Positions 43,724 to 56,030 of a stretch of DNA of 64,000 nucleotides are shown here, one piece after another (the first letter of the stretch is position 1; every line of letters starts with the position of its first letter). The notes beneath the pieces are model-generated. The model saw nothing but the letters and a program-made list of their open reading frames with translations, was not told the DNA's origin and made no database searches. The DNA is from Membranipora membranacea (taxonomy: Eukaryota > Bryozoa > Gymnolaemata > Cheilostomatida > Membraniporidae): the NCBI GenBank assembly GCA_914767715.1, contig OU612067.1:24526162-24590161 (forward strand). The letters run 5' to 3'. The position numbers and the translations under genes are program-made.

Positions 43724-45767
43724 ATGTCTTCAGAGTCAGCAAAGCAGCGTCTGGAGGATATGATGAGGGAGTATTGTGATATCAAGGATCATAAGTTACC
43801 TGCAATAGAAGAGCTCAGAGATGTGCTCTCTCAGCTGTCTAATCAGCAGAAGATAGCTTTACTACAGAAGGAGTACTATTCTTGGAACCTTCCACTGCAC
43901 TTTGCAGTATACAGAGATCACACAGATATACTGAGTACACTCCTCACATCTGTAGAGTCAGAGGATAGAATGAAGCTCCTGCTGCTGCTGCCTACATTCA
44001 CACCTCTTAGTTTTGCAGCAGTGTGTGGTCACACAGAGTCAGTAAAGGTGATACTGGACAGTCTGACAGCTGATCAGCAGCTACAGATCATGTCTGTACA
44101 GTGGTATGGTGAGACACCTATTCAGGTGGCTGAGATTCGGGACAGGAAAGACACAGCAGCACTACTGAGAGAATATCAGTATAAGGCAGAGTGTGTACAG
44201 AGAGGAGAGTACGGTGAGTTAATATTTTTCAAACCATAAAAAGTTAAACATGATGTAAGCGCATATCCCACAATGCAACCAACCTAGAATTCCCAGTAGG
44301 AATATTCTTAGCTGGAATATAGTATAATTGTCTTGATAGAGCGCCACATTCAATAATAGGCAAAAATCTCAGCCTTTGAAAATCACAATAATGCTAAGTT
44401 ATTTAGTCTGAAATAAACTGTGTGATACCTGTTTTTTTTTTTAATTTGTTTAGTATATAATGCTCAACTAAATGCATTACATGGACAAGTGGTCCTATAA
44501 TCTACTTTATGGTCACATGACATGCCACTTGGAGATTAATCATATCATTATATTATAAAGGTAGGAGTAGGGATTAAGTTTCGATTCTATTGGTTTAGTT
44601 GCATTGTGAGGGAACTTAATTTTCTCCCTTTTGTCTTGGTTTTTTAAAAGTCGGGGCATCTCGAATGAAAAGTAATAAAAAACTACACCATATATTCTGA
44701 AGACCATGAAGTACCATGGAAGCTTAACACCTTAATTTTTACAGCAGCTCTAACAGTGCTTGATTTTTTTTTATATTTGTTGTTAGTTGAGTTGATCAGA
44801 CTTAACTTGAATCGTATTTTACCTTTGGGTAAATAATTAGGTAACTATTGATACATACAGTGAATAGTCACCCAAGGCATGACATGGAGTTTTGTATGCT
44901 GAACTGTCGACTTTCCACTCTGATTATACTATATCAAATATCAAATTATATTACAGCGACCAACAAGCCGATAGGCTTGATCCTGTACAATCCTATATCT
45001 CGTGATGGAGCTGTTGAAGAAGCTGACAATCTACAGTCAGGATTAGAAGCTGTCGGTTGTCGGGTCCTCAGAGACAAATGGACTACCAAACTTGAGCTTA
45101 GTGCCCTTTTAGATGAGGGACTAGAGGATGCAGCCGGATGCTCACTGCTGATGGTGTGTATCATGTCACATGGTCGAGCTGGAAACTTGAAATGTGAGCC
45201 TCACTGCGAGGGTGGGGACAGCTTCATTGTTATCAATGACATCCTTCAGAAGTTCAAAACAAAGCTTCCTAAAGATTTACCAATGGTGAGCTCATTATCA
45301 TACTCTGCAAACTTATGTCTTGACTTTTCTTGCAGAAATATTTTCAAGCCATTATTAATCAGATTGTGACTCATATCCCACAACAAGTTATGATATAGTC
45401 TTAATAATTTCAATTTTTTTATTAGGTGATGATGATACAAGCCTGTCAGCAGTCTGGATCGGTGGTTGGTAGTCAAGACCATGATATGGCTATTGGCTGC
45501 TCTTCTGAGGAGAACAACCACATTATACTAAACAGACCACACACCATGCTTCTCCTGCCTACAATGAGAGATGGGTTCGCTAAACGAGGTGCCTATATTG
45601 ATGCGATTGCACAGCAGTTCAGACAAGCAGGCCGTAAGAAAAACAACATATATGAGCTTCATGAGAGAGCAGTTTTGTACCTGACCAAAAAATACGGGAA
45701 TACACAAACACCAGAGATAAGGTCCACATTGAAGAAGAAAATTATGCTTTCAAATATCAAGTACTGA
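43724..45767 (+). CDS. Ankyrin-repeat caspase
   Basis: Three exons join in phase to 1161 nt (386 aa): 43724-44213, 44957-45285, 45426-45767. Residues about 54-150 form roughly three ankyrin repeats (NLPLHFAVYRDHTDILSTLL; TPLSFAAVCGHTESVKVIL; ETPIQVAEIRDRKDTAALL). The caspase domain begins at about 167 (KPIGLILYNP). The catalytic His is H235 in MSHGRAG and the catalytic Cys is C280 in QACQQSG, where classical caspases read QACRG. The small-subunit part follows with a TMRDGFAKRGAYIDAIAQQF block in place of the usual SWR/GSWF segment, and an IRSTLKKKIML end. Both catalytic residues are present, so protease activity is plausible but specificity is likely unusual. No CARD or DED is seen. An AATAAA is at 46267-46272. 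A damaged relative lies at 60647-61262. Confidence 0.9.
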
Positions 45768-47823
45768 TCACCTCCTTTTACTGACCATCAAACTCTCGGA
45801 CCGCTCCATGTCTACTGATGTGAGCAATTTTCATTGATCATTCGTATGAAACTTTTAGAGTGACAGCATCTTATGTAAAACTGTCAGCCCTAAAAATTGT
45901 ACTTTCGCCACATTAATTACACAATATGTAATGAAGGCTCAATTTTTCTTTAAATTATCCCCCTTTTTTGTAGAAGAAATCTATTGCGCTTCCTGATTTA
46001 AGGCTAAAGGCCGTATGAATATCAGCTACTATACTTTGAACACTTATTTCCGCCCCATAGTACTCGTCTTAATGTTAATTAATTCAAAATTTCTGTTTTG
46101 ATGCGATTTTAGTTGTGGCATGTTTTTCTTGTATTAGACACAAATTTTCTCTTATTGAATTCTCATAATATCACTACTAAACATAGGGCACACAAAATGG
46201 TCAATATGACAAGAGAGATGAGACACTTGCACTGCACATCGTATTTTATAATTGAAATTTTGTTGCAATAAAATTACAACGGCTTCAAAATGAAGGTGAC
46301 AATGAATTTTGCATTGAAATTTTGGTACGGTCTCTCTTTCATATCCCATCAAACACAATAGTCTAATAGGGAAGCTGATGGAGACTGGAAAAGCTTGACT
46401 GTGACGAATAATCAACTTTCATTTATCTATCTAAAGGTAGTTGTCTTCTTCTAATAAAAGGAGAGACAACTTCCAAGTGAAAAGACGATTCATGCTGGGC
46501 CTGCCCTGGCCTGCCAGGGCCTGCAAACAATATCGAAATTAAAAGCTCCAAATTTCAATAATGGATGTTTATCAATATATCTTGCAGCCCATAATATGAT
46601 TTTATGTTTTGCAAGCTCTATGAGATACAAAGATATGCAAGCTAAGAAGATAGCCTGCTTGTTGGTTGGCAATGTTTTGTAGAAAATATGTGAGAGTTTG
46701 TACTCGGCTATCAAGTATGTCAAGTACAGATCAGATCGATAATAATGATCTTCGCAGAGATTCAACCAGTAATATCGAAATCCAAAGAGGAAGTAAGAGA
46801 GTTGGTTGTCTCCTTCTCATTGCTCTGCAACTGTTCTGTGAAACTTCATAATGATATTACTCCAACACTAATTAATTGTTTGGTGGGGGAGCGTAATGCA
46901 AAATTTATCTTTATATCCAAGTCTAGTAACCGTAATTCATGGATCAGGATCTTCTGATAAGATTAAGGGAGAGCTTTTTGGTCTCCACAAATCTAGCAAG
47001 TAGAGTTTTTTTGTCAAAGAAGCGTTATAAAAATGATATCCATACAGAAATTCTTATTAACATCATCAATCTTAGCAGGAGGTAGAGCGGTACTAGTCAA
47101 TATGTGAGAGGCCCGGGAAAATATCACACAATCAGGGCTAGAAAATCACTCATCCCCATAGACCTACTAATAATAAACCTAGACAGGTGACCTGCGCAGC
47201 TGAAGTGAGGCCTATAATAACCGGAATTCCCCAATGACATAACGTTACTGTGTTGTGCACAGTGAGGGCTGCAATGAATGGTTTTACTATATAAGCATGA
47301 CTGATTATTAGCTATAATGTCATTTTTCTCATAGAGATATCGAAGACTGATGCCTACAAGTTAATTTTATCTGGAGGGTGATGTAACAAGCAACATCTCT
47401 GAATTTTTTCTCTAGCTCAAATATTGAATGAGATACGACCATTAGAAGCCAGCAATATCTGTAAACAGTGATACATTATTTAAGCATTGCAGCAAGAAAA
47501 TCGCATTTTTCTCACAGATTCATCGAGAAATTATGCAAGCAAGTTAATTTTATGTGAAATGTGATGGACCAAGCCAGCTGTAAGTCTTTGAATTTTGTAT
47601 CTCACTCAAATATTGAGTGAGTTACGTCCATTAGAAGTCGGAAATATCATGACTCAATGACTGACTGTTGCATGAAAATATTTGTTTATGCGTGCTGAAA
47701 GGCATAGGCCTTACCATGTGGGTGTGCTGCAATCAGTTGATGACTCCAAGCATGGCTAGCTAAAAATAGCTTTAACCTTGGTCAACCTTGCACATGCTGT
47801 GTCCATCTGTATTGTAGCTGAAG
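45768..47823. other. Intergenic region, caspase to hAT element
   Basis: No gene was recognised. It contains a possible caspase poly(A) signal (46267-46272), a small hairpin near 46440-46475 (agttgtct / agacaact), a ctggcctgccag palindrome near 46507, and a diverged tandem duplication at 47321-47648. Confidence 0.5.
47321..47648. repeat. Diverged tandem duplication, about 140 bp per unit
   Basis: Bases 47321-47459 and 47503-47648 share catttttctca, aagttaattttat, gtgatg.a.caagc, ctcaaatattga.tgag and cattagaag in the same order, with substitutions and short indels. No coding frame was recognised. Confidence 0.65.
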
Positions 47824-50800
47824 GGGTTTGCAGGGGCGGATTTTCAAGGCTTTTTAGGGTGTATTTTGGGCTCAGGAGGGGTATTTCGGACATTATCAGC
47901 TAAGCTATGCCACACTGGCAAATGGTCAACAAAACACAGACATACCTAAATCGTCAATAAGTGTTGTGTAGTCAAATCAGCTGGGGGGTTTGGCCGCTGA
48001 AGAATTCAACAAATTTCAGAGCTCTAGATTTTAATGTAAGCGTGGTAAAGCTACATACCTGATGATTGATATACATGAGACATATGATGAGATTGTGATA
48101 CTTTTAATATAGGATAATACTTTCCATCGATCTCCAAAACAAAAGAAAACATGAATTAATATTGATGCCAGAAATGTTGGTATGATTAGTATGACAGGTG
48201 TCACTACTCCGCTGGTGGATTAAGCAGGAGTAACCTCCTTCTCTTCATTGCTAAAAATGAATTTACGAGAGTTTTGCCATCGAGGCTCTGAAGAATGTCC
48301 CTGTGTTTATAACCTAGCACAAAAGCATTTAAAGAAGCTTGGCTCAATGAAGACCGGAGTCGTGTCTTGACAAATTTTACAGTCGAGTTGGCTCTTTCAG
48401 TAGAAGCACTGGTAGCAGGGATCATTAGAAACAATTTGAGGAGATATGTGACATTAGGGTAATTCACACTAGCCTCTGCCGCCTTGTATGCTTTCAATAA
48501 ATCATCTGGTAGGGCTGTTCCTGCCTGTTTGTACTTAACATACCATGATGCTAGCTCCTGCTCTACTGTCTCCGGAGAGGGTAAATCGTCTCTATGAAGA
48601 GCACATATCTCCATAACCTTCTCCAGATAATGTCTCAGGTCAGTAGCTGACATTATGCTGGGTACCAGGTAGAAGCCTAAATAAGCAATCTAGCTTGTTT
48701 TATGTAACAAACGAAAAGACGAATACAAAGCAAGTTCATTAAATATTTTCTATGGCGGCTATTAATCACTAGACGTATTGAAGTCAATGACATGAAAAAT
48801 AATGTTTAATAAATGGTGTCAACTAAAGAGTTGCGGATTGAAATTATATTCTGATTGGATAGCATCATGAACATGTGAAGTTGTCTCACCTTTGACAAGC
48901 TCTGGAGACTGTACGAATCTCCTTTTCAGGTCTATGTAGGGCAGAAAATAGGCAAGCTTGTAATACTCCTCTGCAGTGTCACTTGAGTGGTTGGCCCTTA
49001 GAGTCTGCCGACTTGCTATTCTAGGTATTGGCACACGGTCGCCATATAAGGTCTCAACCTTATGGGACAGCCGTGTGTATTCATCACTCTCTCTAGCTGC
49101 AGCCACAGCATCTATTACCTCCCCTACATCTCCATATGCACTATGGATATCTTTGGTAGATCCTAGATGCGATTGGAAAGCAACACTTCTTAACAACAAT
49201 AGAAAATCGTAGTCAGAGTTAATCATTGTATTTGCATTCAAACCTATCTGACAGACTTCATTCACTCCTACATATACAATGTTTTCTTGATCGTAGCATA
49301 ACTAATTTCCCTAATATTTCAGATTGCCAATCAGGAGAAGGTGAACTGCACGCATCAATTTTCAGGATCTTCTACTCTCGACTGGATAATGAAATCACAG
49401 TTTATGATAGTCAACAGAATGAACTGCCAACTCACCTTGCAATTTAAGGCTTAGCTGCTTAGTATAACCTAACATGTGTTCTGAGATCACAAATGCCACA
49501 AGAAACTCTGGCCGCTTTAGATAGCTGAGAAGTCCACTGGCTTCAGAGACAGTGTTTGTATCATGACATTGACCTGATAACTCCTCTAAAGCTGTTAGTA
49601 CATATTTGTACATTGTCATCAGTTCTGTCAGATTTGTATGTCTTTCTACCCAGCGTGTTGTAGATAGCAGCTTCAGCTGTGGTGAGAAAGAAGATTTCAA
49701 GCTACAAAATTAGAAACCTGCGAATGTTGTGGAAAAATCAAAAACTGGTTTAGATTTGCAACACACTATTGGATTGGATAAAATTATGACACACATGTCA
49801 ATTTTAAAATAATGACAAGAGAAGGACTTGATCGGGATTTCAAAGCTCTGATTTGGCTTGTATTATTGCTTCATTGTTATTATGGCTGATTTTGGAGTTG
49901 CGAAAGAGTAATATTTTAATGAAAGGTACATCCCTTCGATTCAAAATTTGCAAAATTACCTTTGTAACAGATATAGGTGGGTCAGCTTTTTCTAATATTC
50001 CTTGCAAGATGTTGGACCGTTTTGGAGAGAACTTGAAGAATATCCCCAGTTTCTTGATATTCTCCATCATCACACGGAATTCCTGCACGGTGGAGGTGGC
50101 ATTGAGTGATAGATTGAGGCGATGGCTACAGCAATGAGTGAATACTGCCTTGGGTTGAATATGTTTGATATGTGCTTGAGCACCATTGAGATGCCCGCTC
50201 ATGTTAGAGGCACCATCATATGTCTGACCACGACAGTCCTCTATGTCATACCCCAAGCGTTCCAGGCACGAGATGATCGCTGTTGCTACGGTCTGCCCTC
50301 TGATGTTCTCCAGATCAATGTATTCAATTAGGCGCTCACGGATTATCCCACCCTGTTGTACAGTACGAATTACAATCGCCAGCTGCTCTGTGTTTGAGCA
50401 ATCAGTTACTTCATCCGCTGAGACGGCGAAGATGAACTTCCCTTATTGATTTCGTGACTCAGTCACTATGCTTCCTTGTAGCTCCTTCAAAAATACACTT
50501 ACAAAGTCAGCTTGTGCATATTTGCTAAGGTAGCCTGCATATGTGCTTGTCTGGCACTTCTTCAGATGTTTTTGTAACACCAGATCAAACTTGGCCCTGC
50601 TCCGTATATCTTCTTTGAAGTTGCCCAAGTTGATATAATCGTCTTCATCTATAGAAGGAATGCTATCATCTCATACTTTCGATTTACAAGATCGCATGAC
50701 CTCAATTAGCCGTTCTAACACCTGCTGGTTGTGTTCAGCTGTCTCCTGTTGACCCTTCGACAGCTTTTCCTGAATTGAATTCTTTTGACCGCTAAATACA

Positions 50801-52644
50801 CCCTCAAACGACTCCATGCGAGTCTGAAAATATATCAGCATTGTAAGTTCCAGCAACTTACATTAGTACTGTAAACACTATGTTACTTCCTGCTATGGGT
50901 ACCAGTGCAAAATATGGTCATTTGGGCAAAATACTTGCGGTTTTGTAACTATGTCTACTCATAGAAATTGTTTTAGTAAAATTTGTAATGAGAGGACTCA
51001 CCACACAATGGAAATGACTTCTGTTACTGTCCGAGGTGTGCAGCTTTATTCTATCATAGAATTTCTTCCAGTTATTAAAGGGCTTGTTTACTAACTGTTC
51101 AGGTTTACGTCCTCTGTCATCTCCTTGTGTTGGAAATAGGCGACAAGGGACACAGTATACCCCATCATCCTTCTTACTGTAGGCTAGAAACGGATAGGTT
51201 TTAAGTTTATCCACAGAACACCTTCTCTTCGTAACCCCACGGCTGTTTCTACTCTCCGTGAATTCCTTGATCTGGGAACTGATAACTGTAAAATATTAGA
51301 ATATGATATAATGTATGATGGTCACTATATGTTGTGTGTTACAATTTTCATGCTAAAGACTGACTTTCACAAGTATGCTTACTCTTCCATGATCTGGGCG
51401 GTTATCAAAGTTTGGTCATAAAGGTTTGTCACTGGCCAAAAACAAAACTATGTCTGCAATCATATTACGTTGACCATACCTGGCATCATAATACGGGTTG
51501 TTCTTTATGAAGCTATACTTTAGGGCAGGTTCAGATTTGGATGTGATGGATGTTATATCATTGGTGTCAGATTCAGCGGTGTCTGCTGATGTACCCTCCA
51601 GTGGTTCCTCTATTATTTCCTCAATCTGCGGGACAGCCACATGGACACTGCCACCTTTGTCTGTTTCATCTATCATACAAAGAAAGATTAGACAGAAAGC
51701 TACAATATATTGTAAATGGTGATCGCCTCTGACTGAGAATGTCGGCCCATGTAAAGCAAACTATTCTTTGCTTGAGCATTTCAGCTGAGCTGACTTGGTA
51801 TGATCTGTAAAAGGACTCCATCAGGCAATTTACAATCAAAGTATGTAGTGAAGTATATAGAACATGCAGGAACATGCAATCAAGCAGCAGCAAACTTTGT
51901 AACTACTTTTACCTGATCTTTCTGCTATGTAGCTAAGCTATATAGTGGATATGATGTTATGATCCATGTTATGAGGCATGAGACAGGTGTAAATCAAGGA
52001 TAACCAAGCATCATAGTAGAGCTCTTTCAATTATGCATTAAATCAGAGGATTGAATAGAACAGTTTACAATCTCTCTTCAGTTTTTTTAGGAAGAGGATG
52101 ATAGTAGTCTTAGTAACTGTAGTTTACTAGCTTGATGATGTAGCAAATGATCTATTGCTGTGATGATGCTATGATCAGGCTTTTAGATCTATCTTATGCC
52201 AAATTTCTGTCAACCAACAATACAGATGACCTTAAACACATATTTGGTATCAGAAGATCCCAGTAACATACCTTGTGAAGAAGTTTAATAAAGTCTTTTG
52301 CTTCTTTCTCTGTGGTTCAGACATGGCTCCCAAGTCTGGATGGCTCTAGAAGAAGTTAACCTTGACCTGGGCTTGACCTAATAAATCTAGACAAGAGTAG
52401 CTTCAAATCTTTCAGTTTTGGTAGAGCAGTTCAAATAGAGCCCTGGATTCTTTGAGGATTACTGGCTATGCAATTGCTTCCTGTTAGTTGCTAGGAAACA
52501 TTGGAAAAACCCACACTAAATTATAAACAAATCACTCGAGCAGTTGCAAGCATGTGAAAACATGGAAAAAATCTTTTTTTTTTTACAAATGAATATGGGG
52601 TCGTGGGACCCATGCGACCATAGCAAAATCCGCCCCTGGGTTTG
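47824..52644 (-). mobile_element. hAT-superfamily DNA transposon, near full length
   Basis: The left end CAGGGGCGGATTTT (47831) is matched by the inverted right end AAAATCCGCCCCTG (to 52638). The CAGGGGCGG terminus is typical of hAT elements. GGGTTTG occurs on both sides (47824-47830 and 52638-52644); allowing one mismatch this extends to an 8-bp duplication (GGGTTTGC / GGGTTTGT), the size hAT elements make. The element of about 4.8 kb carries one spliced transposase gene on the minus strand. Confidence 0.9.
48204..52324 (-). pseudogene. hAT transposase (ZMYM/TTF-type), three nonsense codons
   Basis: Exons on the minus strand: 52272-52324 (MSEPQRKKQKTLLNFF start), a part ending near 51416-51676, 51002-51285, 49960-50823, 49436-49676, 48890-49267, 48204-48676. 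The last six junctions fit in phase except the entry to 51285. Domains in order are an acidic leader; a TTF-type zinc finger region (YPFLAYSKKDDGVYCVPCRLF); the catalytic core (SADEVTDCSNTEQLAIVIR, CRGQTYDGASNMSG, HCCSHRLNLSL, STTRWVERH); and the C-terminal dimerisation domain (FLMIPATSASTERANSTVK). In-frame stops at 51416-51418 (TGA), 50671-50673 (TGA) and 50443-50445 (TAA) break the reading frame; otherwise it is well preserved. This suggests recent inactivation. Confidence 0.9.
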
Positions 52645-52996
52645 TGACACGTCCCCATAAGTAGCATGATCTTGAAAGTTATCGCTGTAGGATTTTGGGT
52701 TAGCTTAATTCTTGCATACTCTTCATTAGTGGGCTTTGCCTTATTGAGACTAAACTGTCCAGTTGCTCAGTGGATTTCTTGCACACCTGACATGGCATCA
52801 AAATCGCAATCGGTAAGATGAGACTCATAACTATACTTGTGTTTTAATTCGTTTCAGTTTCATGGTATGGTATGCTCTACTTTTCAATACTGTCAGGTAA
52901 AGGTGGCAATGACAGGCGCGACATTATGCTCTTTTTTCACTTTCGCAAAGTAGGAGAAAGATTGATGTGATGTTTATGAGTTTCTCAATTTTACAG

Positions 52997-55900
52997 GCCA
53001 GTATAAGTAGTCGACACTGCTGCTGTGCTTTTGGCTGTAGCAACACACAATTAAGGATGCAAGCCTCACCTTCCACCGTTTTCCGCCTCAGCAGGAACGC
53101 CGTGACAAATGGATCGATGTTCCGTAAAGATTGGAAACCGACCACAAACTCTGTTCTATGCAGCAAGCATTTTGGAAAGGGTGCATACAGAGTGCCTCCT
53201 ATCCTTCCAGGGAGACGGGCTATGCCCTACCCGAATGCAGTGCCTACTATATTTCCGGAGTATCCTGCGTATCTACGACCCCCACAACCCAAAAAACGTA
53301 GAGTGTTAAGCAGAGACGCTGCAAACACCCAGAGTTACAGCGCAGAAACTACTGAGGATTTACATACTGTGCAAACAGATACAGTTCCTGCTAAAGCAGC
53401 AGAACCTGTAGTTCCAGATATACCCTTAATACTGAGTAGCGATGCGCCGCAGGAGGGGCGTGGGCGACTCCTGAAGCCAAAGTTCCGAAACTAAGTAGGC
53501 GAATAAATACATTGCAGGAACGCATACGCAGATTTGAGAAGAAGGAGAGAGTACAACGTAACTTGATATGTATCTTAGACAAGGAAAATAAGCTGCAGGC
53601 TGCTCAGCTGGGCACAATCGATGGTGTTATGAAGGAACTGGTGAATAATAAAGCTGTAAATAAAGGAAAAAAGCAATCTAGATTGTATAGTGATGATATA
53701 AAAAGTTATGCTATCACTATACATTATTATTCGCCGAAAGCCTATAGATATTTGCGAAACAACTTCAGTCTCCCTTCAACAAGGACCATCAGAAGTTGGT
53801 TTGAAACAGTGAATTGTGAAGCAGGCTTTCTTGTTGATGTGATAAAAGCAATACCTAAGGACTTGAAGCCATTTAGCTTGGTTATCGATAGTATGGCCAT
53901 ACGGAAGTGCTTGCTTGTGAACAAACACACTCATAAAAATTGACGGTAGAGTTACTATTGGAGTTAATATGGAGAAGCTTGCAACTGAAGCTCTCGTGTT
54001 TCTGTTAGTTCCTATATTGGGTGGACCCAGACATCCTATAGGGTACTTCCTTGTTGATGAGATCGACAGTGATGTCCAGCAGCAGCTTATAGTTGACTGC
54101 CTGAAACTAACAGCAGAGAATGGTATCAGCATTGTTAATATAACATGTGATTGAGCACGCTCAAACGTTCTGATTCTAGAGAAACTTGATGCCAAGATAC
54201 CAGCAAAGCGGTATTTCAAGCACCCATCAATGGAACATAAAGTTTATACTAGTCTTGATGCCGTTCACATGTTAAAATTGGCACGGAATGCATTTGGCTC
54301 TCTGAGATGATTTAACTCTGAGAATGGGGAGATTGACTATGGCTATATTGAGATGCTTCATAAACTACAGAAAGAGATGGGCGTGAGGCTAGCGAACAAG
54401 CTATCAAAGCGCCATATGAAGTGGCAAAACATGAAAATGAAAGTGCGTCTAGCAGCACAAATGTTATCGTCATCAGTAGCCGATGCCCTGGAATACCTAA
54501 AACAGACAAATCCAAAGTTCAAGGATTCAGAGCCTACGATAGAATTTATACGCCAAGTGAGTTGACTGAATTACCAATAACATGTATTCTGGGATGTTCG
54601 CTAACACTACTATTTGTAATAATAGCGTTGAAGAATCTTGATTTCAATAACATTCTGCGAATTATTTTTGCCTTGGAGTTAAGTGCCCTTGCTAACAAGA
54701 TCTTAAGGCTGCGATATAGAAACAAGAAATCGAGCCACCAATCTTAAAAAACCGATTTGACATCTAATTCAGTTTTGTTTTATCACTTCTTGTTCACAAC
54801 AAATTTTACAATTTCAGATGGACAGGCTCTTTGACATTCTCAACAGTAGTAGCCCATTTGGCAGAGGTTTCAAAAGCCCTCTGACGCGTGAGAACATAGG
54901 ATTCAAATAAAAGGATCTACAGGAAATAGTCCGATACCTCAAAACTCTCACACTTCTCACTGGGAAAGCAATATCTCAGAGTGGTCGCAAAACATTTGTG
55001 ATGGGCTTTGAAACAGCATCTACCTCATTCATAGCAGTTTCAAAAACGATCTTTGACACTTACCTCGGAGCTAAGTATGTACGCGGATACCAGATGGGAC
55101 AAGATCGTATAGAAACTTTTTTTCTAAAATAAGATCCAGGGGAGGATTTAACAACAACCCTGATATTCTATCATTCAAGTCGTCGTTGAAGTCTCTGCTA
55201 GTCAAGAGCGATATAACGCCAAGCTCCTCGGCTAACTGTATAGAACTAGATCCAAGCCAGCAGCAAGGCACTCTCGGGTCACTTCTCTTCAGTGCAAAGA
55301 AGAAGAAAAAGAAATCAGATGACGAAGAACTCGATGAGGAATTCTTTGAGGATGAAGGAGGACGGTCGGATCTCACCATAACAAAACCCGTCATCAACAT
55401 AGCAGACTACATCGGTAAGTAATGGCCCCAATTAGCATAATTAACATTTCAGTTGCTTAGTTTTATAACAGCAAACTTTCATTTGAAATGTATACTCCTT
55501 TTAAATTTTCACATCACACAACAAGCTATATATTGAAAAAACTAATAAAAGCAAGATAGTGTTGCTAAACATTATTAAGAGGCTTGGACTTGACGTTTCT
55601 TATGACGGTGGTGTAACAAAAACCCCAAAGATCATGTTCTGGTATGATTCTAAGTTTAGTTTACTTTTTTTTCACTCGTAAAAGATCTGCAACTAGTACT
55701 AACCACCCTTCTAGATTTACAAAATTACCACATGCATAAACCTCACCTTCTATAGGGACCAACATTGATTGAATGGGCTTATTCGATTATTTTGAAGGAG
55801 GGTATGTCATCCGCTCGACAAAACTGAATTGTTCAGACTGTAGAGATTCACTTATAGATACAGACGCTAACGTCCCGAATGATGATACTACACTGGTGTC

Positions 55901-56030
55901 CGTCAAGAATAGGGGCGGGCTTGTTGTACTTTCTCCCAACACAAAGAAGCTCTTTGTAGTGAGCGAGCAACTGCTCCACAATTATATAACATGCAATGGT
56001 GTTGACACAAACATTGAGTTCATTCAATAA
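52997..56030 (+). pseudogene. THAP-domain P-element-type transposase (THAP9-like), decayed
   Basis: The frame opens after an acceptor at 52996 with a THAP zinc finger: CCCAFGCSN, then CSKHF and NAVPTIF. Between these the reading frame is shifted and restored, because FHRFPPQQERRDKWIDV is encoded in another frame at 53071-53120. Then follow the P-element core blocks YSDDIKSYAITIHYYSPKAY, TIRSWFETVN, VIDSMAIRK and HPIGYFLVDEI. The C-terminal part has MGQDRIETFF, RSRGGFNNNP and NCSDCRDSL. In-frame stops are at 54152-54154, 54308-54310 and 54907-54909. Frameshifts occur near 53936 (extra A) and near 55127 (one T short in a T run). An intron with donor at about 55414 leads to the last exon near 55773, ending at 56030. 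AATAAA is at 56144-56149. It is not functional as it stands. No terminal inverted repeats were found. Confidence 0.85.

Noticed and set aside
52967-53494. Intact 175-aa THAP protein
   Set aside because: The frame is open, but the zinc finger's centre is encoded in another frame and the downstream transposase is broken; it is a pseudogene piece.
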